A model generated the notes under the pieces. The model did no database searches. It had not been told where the DNA came from and saw only the letters and a list, made by a program, of their open reading frames with translations. This document shows positions 27,862 through 35,785 of a DNA stretch of 64,000 bases, piece by piece; position 1 is the first letter of the stretch; the number at the start of each line of letters is the position of its first letter. Position numbers and translations under genes: made by a program. The DNA comes from Thioclava atlantica (lineage in GTDB: Bacteria > Pseudomonadota > Alphaproteobacteria > Rhodobacterales > Rhodobacteraceae), in assembly GCF_000737065.1 (NCBI RefSeq), contig NZ_AQRC01000018.1, positions 1 through 64,000 of the forward strand, in the 5' to 3' direction.

Positions 27862-27882
27862 ACCTCTTCCTATAGAAGAGGT
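27862..27882 (-). promoter_or_regulatory. Hairpin covering the LuxR-gene ribosome binding site
   Basis: ACCTCTTC and GAAGAGGT are perfect 8-bp arms around 5 bases. On the coding strand the second arm contains GAAGAGG, the probable Shine-Dalgarno, 6-7 bases before the ATG. It may sequester the site in mRNA or act as a DNA operator. Confidence 0.65.
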
Positions 27883-27980
27883 CCCCCTTCGACGACCGTC
27901 CTCTTGCATTGCGCAAATGAAACCGACCGATCAAGTCGATCACAAGGTTAACAGTTTTTGAACCCCGGTGGAACGCGTGT

Positions 27981-29732
27981 TTAGCGATGCGTCTCGCAGC
28001 GAGATTGCTCGAGCGTGTCCCGGGTCATCTTGGGCGCGAGAGTCGCCAGGGCGTCGTAATGGGTGAGGTAGATCTGGCCGGTCAGCTGGGTGAGAAGATC
28101 GGAGCGGGTGAGGCGGTCCATCACCGGTCCCTTCACCTCCGAGAGGTGCATCCGGACCCCCGCGTCACGCAGCTGGGCATTGACCTCCTCGAGCGCCTCG
28201 AGCGCGGAGGCGTCGATATGGTTGATCGCGGGGCAGTTCAGCACGACATGCTTGATCGAGGTGTCCTCGGCGATCCGGTCGTAGATCAGCTCCTCGATAT
28301 AGCGCGCATTGGGAAACCACAGGCTCTCGTCGATCCTGAGCGACAGGATGCCCGGCGCGGTCTCGACGCGGTGGCGCAGGATGTTGCGGAAATGCTCGGT
28401 GCCCGGGACCTGCCCGAGCTCGGCCACATGCGGGCGCGAGCTGCGCCAGAGCTGCAGCCCGATCGAGAGCAGCACGCCGGCCGCGATCCCGTCGGTCACG
28501 CCGTAGATCAGCGTGATCGCCATGGTCGCGATCATCGCCAGCCCTTCGGATTTCGAATAGGTGAAGACGCTGCGGATCGCGCCGAGATCGACCAGCGTCA
28601 GGACCGAGACGAAGATCGTCGCGGCAAGGGTCGCCTGCGGCAGGAAATAGAGCGCGGGGGTGATGGTGAAGGTCGCGAGCGCCACGCCGACCGCGGTATA
28701 GGCGCCCGCGGCGGGGGTGGCCGCGCCCGCCTCGAAATTCACCACCGAGCGCGCGAAGCCGCCGGTGATCGGGAAGGCGCCCGAGACGGCGGCGGCGATG
28801 TTCGAGCCGCCGAGCGCGATCAGTTCCTGATCCGGGTCGATGCGCTGACGCTTCTTCGCGGCCAGCGTCTGGGCGACCGAGATCGTCTCGACATAGCCGA
28901 TGATCGAGATCAGCAGCGCCGGCATGAAGAGCTGCTTCCAGAGCCCCGGATCGAACGGGGGCAGGGTGGGCGCGGGCATCCCGCGCGGGATCGTCCCCAC
29001 GACCGCGACGCCGTGCTTGTCGAGCCGCAGCGCCCAGGCAAGGATCACCGTCACCGCGACCGCGACCACGGGGGCCGCGCGCACGAGAATATCGGCAAGC
29101 CTCGGCGCCAGTCCGCGATGGATCAGCACCGGTTTCAGCCCGCGCCGTGCCCAGTAGAGGAACGCCACCGCGAGGATCGAGATCACCACGCTTGCGGCGT
29201 TGGTCTGGCCGATATTGCGCCAGAGCCCGTCCGCGATCTCGGGCAGCGTGTCGCTCGGGGCTTTCACGCCGAGGAAATGCTTGATCTGCCCGCCCGCGAT
29301 CAGGAGGCCCGTGGCCGAGATCACCCCCGAGATGACCGGATGGCTGAGAAACGAGGTGATGAAGCCAAGGCGCAGCACCCCCATCACCAGCAGCATCACC
29401 CCCGACAGGAAGGCCAGCGCGATCGCCGCGGTCGTGTATTGCGGCGTGCCGCGAAGCGCCAGATCCCCGATCGCCGTCGCCGTCATCAGCGAGATCACCG
29501 CGACCGGCCCCATCGCGAGCGGCCGCGAGGTGCCGAGCACCGCGTAGATCAGGAGCGGGATCACCGAGGCGTAGAGGCCCAGTTCAGGCGGCAGCCCGGC
29601 CAGTTGCGAATAGGCCAGCGATTGCGGGATCAGCATGATCGTGACGATGACCGCCGCGATCATGTCCGCCTCGAAGGTGGCGCGCGTATAGTCGCGCGCC
29701 CAGCCAAGGATCGGGAAATAGCGTTTGAGCAT
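27981..29732 (-). CDS. SulP-family anion transporter with STAS domain
   Basis: 583 residues. About 11-12 hydrophobic segments span ~20-420, including the family signatures 'IPQSLAYSQLAGLPPELGLYASV' and 'GSNIAAAVSGAFPITGGFARSVVN'. A C-terminal STAS domain (~440-560) contains 'NHIDASALEALE' with the regulatory Ser. SulP proteins move sulfate, sulfite, bicarbonate or dicarboxylates. Being 10 bp downstream of sulfurtransferase-like and persulfide-dioxygenase-like genes, sulfite or sulfate export is likely; bicarbonate uptake for the nearby cbb genes is the alternative. Confidence 0.9.
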   Translation of the reverse strand: MLKRYFPILGWARDYTRATFEADMIAAVIVTIMLIPQSLAYSQLAGLPPELGLYASVIPLLIYAVLGTSRPLAMGPVAVISLMTATAIGDLALRGTPQYTTAAIALAFLSGVMLLVMGVLRLGFITSFLSHPVISGVISATGLLIAGGQIKHFLGVKAPSDTLPEIADGLWRNIGQTNAASVVISILAVAFLYWARRGLKPVLIHRGLAPRLADILVRAAPVVAVAVTVILAWALRLDKHGVAVVGTIPRGMPAPTLPPFDPGLWKQLFMPALLISIIGYVETISVAQTLAAKKRQRIDPDQELIALGGSNIAAAVSGAFPITGGFARSVVNFEAGAATPAAGAYTAVGVALATFTITPALYFLPQATLAATIFVSVLTLVDLGAIRSVFTYSKSEGLAMIATMAITLIYGVTDGIAAGVLLSIGLQLWRSSRPHVAELGQVPGTEHFRNILRHRVETAPGILSLRIDESLWFPNARYIEELIYDRIAEDTSIKHVVLNCPAINHIDASALEALEEVNAQLRDAGVRMHLSEVKGPVMDRLTRSDLLTQLTGQIYLTHYDALATLAPKMTRDTLEQSRCETHR

Positions 29733-29741
29733 AGAAGGTTA

Positions 29742-30182
29742 TCAGAGGATCTTGCCGCGACGCGTGGCGTAGAATTTCAGGACCGGCATCAGCGAGGAAT
29801 GATCGTAGCCCGCATGGGCCGCGGTCTCGATGATCTTGTCGAGCTCCATCTTGCCTGCCTGGCTCATGCCCCACAGATGCGACGAGCGCGTGCCGGAGCG
29901 ACAATATCCGAAGGCCGGTTTCGGGGCCGATTTCATCACCGCCTCGAAATCGGCGACCAGATCGAAGGTCATCTCGCCCGGGTAATAGGGCAGGTAGTGG
30001 TAGTTCATCCCCGCCTTCGCGGCGGCCTCGGCCATCGCCTTGCTCGAATGCGCCTCGTCCACCTCCTCGTCGGGGCGGTTGGTGATCAGCGTGCGAAAGC
30101 CCATCTCGGCGAGCTTGGCCACGTCTTCGGGCTCGATCTGCGGCGCGACCGAGAAATCATCGGAGAGTTTGCGCGGTTCCAT
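29742..30182 (-). CDS. TIGR01244/DUF442-type sulfurtransferase-like protein (Blh N-domain type)
   Basis: 146 residues from 'MEPRKLSDDFSVAPQIEPEDV'. The active-site loop 'GYCRSGTRSSHLW' contains Cys with the rhodanese-like CX4R spacing on a phosphatase-like fold. In other bacteria this domain is fused to a persulfide dioxygenase (Blh). Here it lies 70 bp downstream of a separate dioxygenase-like gene. It may pass sulfane sulfur to the dioxygenase. Function is inferred from family and context. Confidence 0.85.
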   Translation of the reverse strand: MEPRKLSDDFSVAPQIEPEDVAKLAEMGFRTLITNRPDEEVDEAHSSKAMAEAAAKAGMNYHYLPYYPGEMTFDLVADFEAVMKSAPKPAFGYCRSGTRSSHLWGMSQAGKMELDKIIETAAHAGYDHSSLMPVLKFYATRRGKIL

Positions 30183-30253
30183 GTGGTTTCCTGTACGTCC
30201 TGCCTGTCGTGGTGGAAAGGGGCGGGTGTTCGCGTCCCGCCCCCTCTTTCTGC

Positions 30254-31120
30254 TCAGAGCCCGTTCACGGGCACCTTGAGATAGGTCTTGCCGTCCTCGT
30301 CGGCGGGCGGCATCTGCCCGGCGCGCATGTTCACCTGCAGCGAGGGGATGATCAGCTTGGGCATCGCGAGGGTCGCGTCGCGCTCGGTCCGCATGCGCAC
30401 GAATTCCTCGGCCGATTTTCCGCCGCCGATATGGATGTTGCGCGCCTTCTCCTCGGCCACGCTGGTCTCCCAGGCATATTCGTCGCGCCCCGGCGCCTTG
30501 TAGTCGTGGCCGACAAAGATGCGGGTCTCGTCGGGCAGCGCGAGGATCTTCTGGATCGAGGCATAGAGCGTTTCCGCCGAGCCCCCGGGAAAGTCGCAGC
30601 GCGCGGTGCCGAAATCGGGCATGAACAGCGTGTCGCCCACGAAGGCGGCATCGCCGATCACGTAAGTCAGACAGGCAGGCGTGTGGCCCGGCGTGTGCAG
30701 GACCCGGCCTTCCAGCGCGCCGACGGTGAACGTGTCGCCCTCGACGAAGAGCTTGTCGAATTGCGATCCGTCGCGCTGGAACTCGGTGCCTTCGTTGAAG
30801 ATCTTGCCGAATGTGTCCTGCACGACCTTGATCCGGTCGCCGATGCCGATCTTGCCGCCGACCTGCTGCTGGATATAGGGCGCGGCGGAGAGGTGGTCGG
30901 CATGGACATGGGTTTCGAGGATCCACGCCACCTCGAGCCCGTGCGCCTTCACATGGGCGATGACCTCATCGGCGGATTTGGTATCCGTGCGCCCGGAGGA
31001 ATAGTCGAAATCGAGAACGCTATCGACGATCGCGCAGGCAGTGCTGCCCGGGTCTTTCACCACATAGGAGACGGTGAAGGTGGCGGCGTCGAAAAACGCT
31101 TTAACGTCGGGTTTGATCAT
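30254..31120 (-). CDS. MBL-fold persulfide dioxygenase-like protein (ETHE1/Blh type)
   Basis: 288 residues. Metal motif 'ETHVHADHLSAAPY' (HxHxDH) at ~65, 'TPGHTPACLTYV', 'GDTLFMPDFGTARCDFPGGSAE' and 'FVGHDYKAPGRDE' match the ETHE1/Blh group, with the mononuclear iron ligands His, His and Asp. Such enzymes oxidise glutathione persulfide to sulfite. The DUF442 and SulP genes follow on the same strand, giving a sulfide-detoxification operon. A pair of ATCTAGGT direct repeats precedes the gene. Confidence 0.87.
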   Translation of the reverse strand: MIKPDVKAFFDAATFTVSYVVKDPGSTACAIVDSVLDFDYSSGRTDTKSADEVIAHVKAHGLEVAWILETHVHADHLSAAPYIQQQVGGKIGIGDRIKVVQDTFGKIFNEGTEFQRDGSQFDKLFVEGDTFTVGALEGRVLHTPGHTPACLTYVIGDAAFVGDTLFMPDFGTARCDFPGGSAETLYASIQKILALPDETRIFVGHDYKAPGRDEYAWETSVAEEKARNIHIGGGKSAEEFVRMRTERDATLAMPKLIIPSLQVNMRAGQMPPADEDGKTYLKVPVNGL

Positions 31121-31148
31121 CGTGGCCTCCGTGATCTGCGCGGACCTT

Positions 31149-31172
31149 ATCTAGGTCACTCCCAATCTAGGT
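31149..31172. promoter_or_regulatory. Direct repeats upstream of the persulfide dioxygenase-like gene
   Basis: ATCTAGGT occurs at 31149-31156 and 31165-31172, a 16-base period, 30 bp before the start. The second copy overlaps the cbbY stop codon. The reverse-strand TAGATA/TAGATT elements could serve as -10 boxes, or the pair may bind a sulfur-responsive repressor. Confidence 0.4.
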
Positions 31173-31868
31173 GATTGCGTCACTCTGTCCCAGCCCCCGC
31201 GTGATCTCAACCGGTAAGGGATGGGAGAGGTCGGGCAGCAGCCAGTCCGCACTGCCGAACTCTCCGTCCTCGGTATAAGCCGAGGGCGTCAGCACCACGC
31301 GCAGACCGGCCGCTTGCGCCGATTTCAGCCCCATTTCGCTATCCTCGAAGGCGATGCAGGCCTCGGGCGGCAGCGACAGGCGGTTCAGCGCAAGCTCGAA
31401 CACGTCGGGGGCGGGTTTCTTCGCGCGGACCTCGTCACCGGCGGCGATCGCGTCGAACAGGTGATCGGGATCGGCGCCCAGCGTCGCGCGGATCAGCGCA
31501 TCGACATTGGGCCGGTTCGTGGTGGTCGCGATGGCGAGCCGGATCCCGGCATCGCGCGCATTGGCGATGAGGCGCGCCACCCCGGGGCGCAGCGGTACCT
31601 CTCCGCTGGCGATGATCTCGACATAGCGGGCGGTCTTGAGCTTGTGGAGCTCCGCGATCTCCGCGTCCGAGGGCCCATGGCCCAGCTCGTCGCGATGGCG
31701 CGCCATGCGCTCCTTGCCGCCGGTGGTCTTGAGAAGTTCGCGGTAATCCTCCGGCGACCACGCCCAGTCGATCCCCTGGGCGGCGAAGGTTTCGTTGAAG
31801 GCGCGGCGATGGGCCTCTTCGGTCTCGGCGAGCGTTCCGTCGACGTCGAAGATCAGCGCGCTCACCAT
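31167..31868 (-). CDS. cbbY: CbbY-type sugar-bisphosphate phosphatase (HAD)
   Basis: 233 residues. HAD motif I 'FDVDGTLAETEEAHRRAFNETFA', cap 'LLKTTGGKERM', motif II 'ATTTNRPNVDAL' and motif IV 'FEDSEMGLKSAQAAG'. The TGGKER cap matches CbbY, which hydrolyses xylulose 1,5-bisphosphate, a misfire inhibitor released from RuBisCO. Its start overlaps the cbbZ stop by 7 bp. It is the last gene of the cbb cluster. Confidence 0.9.
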   Translation of the reverse strand: MVSALIFDVDGTLAETEEAHRRAFNETFAAQGIDWAWSPEDYRELLKTTGGKERMARHRDELGHGPSDAEIAELHKLKTARYVEIIASGEVPLRPGVARLIANARDAGIRLAIATTTNRPNVDALIRATLGADPDHLFDAIAAGDEVRAKKPAPDVFELALNRLSLPPEACIAFEDSEMGLKSAQAAGLRVVLTPSAYTEDGEFGSADWLLPDLSHPLPVEITRGLGQSDAIT

Positions 31869-32530
31869 TTCCAGCCCTCCACCAGACCGGGGAGCATCGC
31901 CCAGTCCGAGAAGGCCACGTCATGGGGCACCTCATGCAGCGGTGCCTTGCGATACCCCTCGGAATAGATCGCGAAGGGGGCCTTGGCATTCACCGCCGTT
32001 TCGGCGTCGACCTCGCTATCGCCCACATAGATCATCCGCCCGCCGCCCAGGGCCTCGTGGCAGTGATGCAGCATCGCGGGTTCGGGCTTTCGGGTGGGCA
32101 GGGAATCCCCGCCCAGCGTCATCTCGAAATACTCCCACAGGCCGACATGGCGCAGCGCCGCCTCGGCCGGACCGAAGGGTTTGTTGGTGCAGACCGCCAT
32201 CCGGCAGCCCATCGCGGCGAGCGTATCGAGCGCGGAGACCACGCCCGGATAGGGCACGTTGCCCTCCACATCGGTCTCGTAGCGCGCGATCAGGGCATGT
32301 TCGACGCGGGGGAAGAGCGGCCCGTCGGGATCCTCGCCGGAGGTGATCAGCAATTGCCGCACGAGGTTGGGAACGCCCTTGCCGACGAAGCTGCGGATCG
32401 TCGGCAGCGAGAGGGGCTCGAACCCCAGTTCGGTCAGCACCGCGTTCGAGACCGAATGGATTGCGGGCACGGAATCGATCAGCGTGCCGTCGAGATCGAA
32501 GATGACGGCGGGGGAGGAACCGGCGCTCAT
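31862..32530 (-). CDS. cbbZ: Phosphoglycolate phosphatase CbbZ (Gph)
   Basis: 222 residues from 'MSAGSSPAVIFDLDGTLIDSV'. HAD motifs 'FDLDGTLIDS', 'VCTNKP' and 'VGDSEVDAETA', and the 'FVGKGVPNLVRQLL' cap are those of Gph. It removes 2-phosphoglycolate made by RuBisCO oxygenation. Its start overlaps the redoxin stop by 4 bp, and cbbY follows. The pairing of two RuBisCO by-product phosphatases supports the reading of both. Confidence 0.9.
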   Translation of the reverse strand: MSAGSSPAVIFDLDGTLIDSVPAIHSVSNAVLTELGFEPLSLPTIRSFVGKGVPNLVRQLLITSGEDPDGPLFPRVEHALIARYETDVEGNVPYPGVVSALDTLAAMGCRMAVCTNKPFGPAEAALRHVGLWEYFEMTLGGDSLPTRKPEPAMLHHCHEALGGGRMIYVGDSEVDAETAVNAKAPFAIYSEGYRKAPLHEVPHDVAFSDWAMLPGLVEGWKW

Positions 32531-33081
32531 GCGGCTTTCCACTTGATCGAGCAGCCCATCGAGGGGATCTGATCCTTCGGGCCGACGCCGGTCTCGGCCA
32601 CCATCATCATCCCTTCGAACAGCTCGCGGCGCGCGTCGGCCGGACCCGCCTGCTTGGTCGACGCATCCAGTCGGCCGCGATATTGCAGCCCGTCCTCGGC
32701 GTCGAAACCGAAGAAATCGGGGGTGCAGGCCGCGCCATAGGCTTTCGCGACCTCCTGGCTCTCGTCATGGAGATAGGGGAAGGTGAAGCCCTTCTCCTGC
32801 GCGAGCTTCGCCATGTTCTCGAAACTGTCCTGCGGGTATTCCGTCGCGTCATTGGCCGAGATCGCGACAACCCCGATCCCCGCCGCCTGCAACCCGGCCG
32901 CATCGCGCAGGATGCGATCGAGGATCGACCGGACATAGGGGCAGTGATTGCAGATGAACATCACCAGCGTGCCCTTGGGGCCGCGGATGTCCTCGAAGCT
33001 GTAATCCTTGCCGTCGGTGCCGGGCAGGGTGAAGCCCGGAGCCTTCCAGCCGAAGTCGCAGACGGGGGGTGTGACGGCCAT
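32527..33081 (-). CDS. Thioredoxin-like redoxin (AhpC/TSA superfamily)
   Basis: 184 residues from 'MAVTPPVCDFGWKAPGF'. 'LPGTDGKDYSFEDIRGPKGTLVMFICNHCPYVRSI' is the redoxin fold start with a CNHC active site (~45-50). 'SANDATEYPQDSFENMAKLAQEKGFTFPYLHD' is typical of thioredoxin-family proteins of unknown target. No signal peptide, so cytosolic. It overlaps cbbZ and lies 8 bp downstream of an exported MBL-fold gene. It might redox-control Calvin enzymes, but this is context only. Confidence 0.8.
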   Translation of the reverse strand: MAVTPPVCDFGWKAPGFTLPGTDGKDYSFEDIRGPKGTLVMFICNHCPYVRSILDRILRDAAGLQAAGIGVVAISANDATEYPQDSFENMAKLAQEKGFTFPYLHDESQEVAKAYGAACTPDFFGFDAEDGLQYRGRLDASTKQAGPADARRELFEGMMMVAETGVGPKDQIPSMGCSIKWKAA

Positions 33082-33089
33082 GATCTCTC

Positions 33090-34046
33090 CTATTCGAATT
33101 CCATTTCCTCGTAGACGACGCCGGCATTCTTCGTCGCCAGTTCCTCGAACGTGTCGAGAGTCTCGTAGGGCGACTGGTCGACGTAATAGGCCTGCGCCAG
33201 GTCGCCGCCAGTCTCGATATGCTCGCCGATCTTGCCGCGCAGGTATTTCAGATAGCCCGTCGTGCCCCGAGTCACCTTCTCGAGATTGGTCGGATGGCCA
33301 TGACCCGGGATCACGAAACTCGGGTCGAGCGGGACGAGCTTGGTCTCGAAGGTCTCGATCCAGCACGAGGTGCAGGTGCCCGAGAAGATCGGCGGCATGC
33401 GCTCTGAAAAAGCGATATCGCCCGCGATCAGGAACCCCTGCTCGGGCAGCCAGACCTGGGTGTCACCGGGGCTGTGGGCGGGGCCGAGATGCATCACGTG
33501 GATCTCGAAATCGCCCATAGTGATGATCTTTTCCTCCTCGAAGGTCTCGGTCGGCCCCATCGGGTCGGTGCCTTCGGCGTTTTCCTTCGCGTAGGATTTC
33601 AGCGCGGTCCAGGCGCCGGCCATGTCATGTTCGAACTCGGCCGCCGCATCGACATGGGCGAGCACCGGCACGCCCTGTTCGATCCAGTAATTGTTGCCCA
33701 GCATCGCATGGCCCTGGCCGTTCTCGTTGATCACCAGCTTCACGGGCTGATCGGTGACCGCCTTGATCTCGGAATGCAGCGCCTCGGCCAGCTTGTAGGA
33801 CGCGCCCGAATTGACCACGACCACCCCGTCACCGGTGACGATGAAGGTGAGGTTGTTGTTATGGCCCGCATTCTCGTAGGTCGGCGGCGCGGTGGCCCCG
33901 ATCGAGGACCAGATGCCGGGGATCACCTCATAGGGTTTCGAATAGAGGACCGACTGCGGATACTGGTCGGGGATGTCCTCGGAGGCGACAGCGGCGCCGA
34001 CCTGCAACATCCCCGACAGGAGACACGTTACCAACAAGGCTTTCAC
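33090..34046 (-). CDS. Exported MBL-fold protein with degenerate metal site
   Basis: 318 residues if started at the GTG ('VKALLVTCLLSG'), which has GGAGG at good spacing; an ATG 18 bases earlier is possible. A Sec signal ends near 'GAAVASED'. The MBL fold is clear ('THNNLTFIVTGDGVVVVNSGASYKLAE'-like strand order, 'HLGPAHSPGDTQVWLPEQGFLIAGDIAF', 'VIPGHGHP'). In place of HxHxDH it has 'NENGQGHAMLG', so three or four metal ligands are changed. SoxH-like homologues are possible relatives. Follows the Tat-exported MBL gene by 1 bp. Confidence 0.82.
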   Translation of the reverse strand: MKALLVTCLLSGMLQVGAAVASEDIPDQYPQSVLYSKPYEVIPGIWSSIGATAPPTYENAGHNNNLTFIVTGDGVVVVNSGASYKLAEALHSEIKAVTDQPVKLVINENGQGHAMLGNNYWIEQGVPVLAHVDAAAEFEHDMAGAWTALKSYAKENAEGTDPMGPTETFEEEKIITMGDFEIHVMHLGPAHSPGDTQVWLPEQGFLIAGDIAFSERMPPIFSGTCTSCWIETFETKLVPLDPSFVIPGHGHPTNLEKVTRGTTGYLKYLRGKIGEHIETGGDLAQAYYVDQSPYETLDTFEELATKNAGVVYEEMEFE

Positions 34047-34047
34047 G

Positions 34048-34956
34048 TCAGGCCTCCGGCACATAGCGGTAGGCATCGTCCTTGCGCTCGACATGGCCGA
34101 CCCCGCCCTCGGGCAGGTGGAAGCCGATGATCGGCATCTTCTCCGAGGCGAGCTGATCGAGCAGCGCGACGCGGGTCTTCGCCCCCAGATCGGGATCCTG
34201 ATCCGAGCCCGAGGCCATCGCGGGAGCCGCGAAGGCGAGGTAGTGATTGACGATCGCATCGCCGGTGACGAAGGCCGAGCTGTTGCCGTTGCGGATCTCG
34301 AAGGACATGTGGCCCGGCGTGTGGCCGGGCGTCATCCGCGCCGCGATACCGGGCAGGATTTCCTCGCCATCCCCGAAGGTTGCGATCTGATCTTCAAGCG
34401 TCTCGAGCCGGCGCAGGGCGCCCGCGGCGAAGGTCTTGCGCCCGTCATCGATCGTGTTGACCGTATCCGGGTCGCGCCAATAGTCGAACTCGTCCTTGCC
34501 CATCATATGCGCGGCGTTGAAGAATATCGGCTCGTCGAAATCGTCGAGCACGCCCCACAGATGGTCGGGATGGCCATGGGTGAAGACGACGTGGGTGACG
34601 TCCTCGGGGGCCACCTCGAGCGCATCCATCGCTTCCATGATCTTGCCCGCGGTGGGCATGAAATCGGGGCCTGCGCCGACATCGAACAGCACCGTGTTGG
34701 TGCCGTCGCGATAAAGCGTCACGTTGCAGGGCGGCTCGACCTGGGGGCCGGTGATCCCGTATTCCTCGAGGATCGGCTTGGCGGCCGGATCGCTGCTCAC
34801 GAAGCCCATCGGCAGGATGAGATTGCCATCCGAGAGCGTGTCGATCCGGGCCGCGCCGAGCTCGAGCGTGTTGGCGGCGAAGGTCATCCGGGGCAGGGCG
34901 GTCATCGCACCAGCCGCCATCGCCCCGCGCAGAATCGTGCGTCGCGTGAATTTCAT
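34048..34956 (-). CDS. Tat-exported MBL-fold hydrolase
   Basis: 302 residues. The N-terminus 'FTRRTILRGAMAAGA' is a twin-arginine signal, cut near 'TFAAN'. The MBL motif is intact: 'THGHPDHLWG' (HxHxDH), 'TPGHTPGHMSFEI' and 'FVTGDAI'. It is a periplasmic, probably metal-loaded hydrolase of unknown substrate. It is coupled with the degenerate MBL gene; the pair may form a heteromer in which only this subunit is catalytic. Lies 110 bp downstream of rpe. Confidence 0.87.
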   Translation of the reverse strand: MKFTRRTILRGAMAAGAMTALPRMTFAANTLELGAARIDTLSDGNLILPMGFVSSDPAAKPILEEYGITGPQVEPPCNVTLYRDGTNTVLFDVGAGPDFMPTAGKIMEAMDALEVAPEDVTHVVFTHGHPDHLWGVLDDFDEPIFFNAAHMMGKDEFDYWRDPDTVNTIDDGRKTFAAGALRRLETLEDQIATFGDGEEILPGIAARMTPGHTPGHMSFEIRNGNSSAFVTGDAIVNHYLAFAAPAMASGSDQDPDLGAKTRVALLDQLASEKMPIIGFHLPEGGVGHVERKDDAYRYVPEA

Positions 34957-35066
34957 GCCTGTTCCTCCCTCGACAGGTATTCAATCCTGCGAATATGACC
35001 GACCCGACGTCGCGGGGCAAGCGCTCAGATCACGCATCCGCGATGGCGGTTTGATCGCCGCTGCCC

Positions 35067-35768
35067 TTACTGCGCCGCCTTCAGCGCCCCTTCGGCGGCC
35101 GCGCGGATCGCGGCGATGTTCTGGCCATAGACCTCCGGCTTGTCGACCGAGCCGCCCTTGAACACGGCCGAGCCCGCGACGAAACAATCCGCGCCCGCCT
35201 CGACGAGCGAGCCGACGGTGGAGGGATCGACGCCGCCATCGACCTGGATATGGATTTCGCGGTCGCCGATCATCTCGCGCACCTGACGCACCTTGTTGAT
35301 GCTCGAGGGGATGAATTTCTGCCCGCCGAAACCGGGGTTCACGCTCATTACCAGCACCATGTCGACAAGGTCGAGCAATTCCGAGATCACGCTTGCGGGC
35401 GTGCCGGGGTTGAGCGAGATGCCGCATTTCACGCCCTGCGCCTTGATCGCCTGAAGCGTGCGGTGCGGGTGGGGGCCTGCCTCCCAATGCGCCACGATCA
35501 TGTCGGCGCCCGCCTCGGCATAGGCCTCGATATAGGGGTCGACCGGCGCGATCATCAGATGCACGTCCATGAAGGTCTTCACATGCGGGCGGAACGCCTT
35601 CACGGCCGGAGGACCGAAGGTCAGGTTCGGCACGAAATGCCCGTCCATGACATCGACATGGACCCAGTCGGCGCCCTGCGCCTCGATGGCGCGGATCTCG
35701 GCGCCGAAATTGGCGAAATCGGCCGAAAGGATCGAGGGCGCGATCTTGATGGAACGGTCAAAGCTCAT
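35067..35768 (-). CDS. cbbE: Ribulose-phosphate 3-epimerase
   Basis: 233 residues from '[22 protein letters not shown]'. '[19 protein letters not shown]', '[19 protein letters not shown]' and '[13 protein letters not shown]' with catalytic Asp residues are diagnostic of Rpe. It interconverts xylulose 5-phosphate and ribulose 5-phosphate, supplying the PRK substrate. The gene begins 18 bp after cbbO and is the usual cbbE of the cluster. Confidence 0.95.
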   Translation of the reverse strand: MSFDRSIKIAPSILSADFANFGAEIRAIEAQGADWVHVDVMDGHFVPNLTFGPPAVKAFRPHVKTFMDVHLMIAPVDPYIEAYAEAGADMIVAHWEAGPHPHRTLQAIKAQGVKCGISLNPGTPASVISELLDLVDMVLVMSVNPGFGGQKFIPSSINKVRQVREMIGDREIHIQVDGGVDPSTVGSLVEAGADCFVAGSAVFKGGSVDKPEVYGQNIAAIRAAAEGALKAAQ

Positions 35769-35785
35769 GGGGTCCTCCGTGGGGC

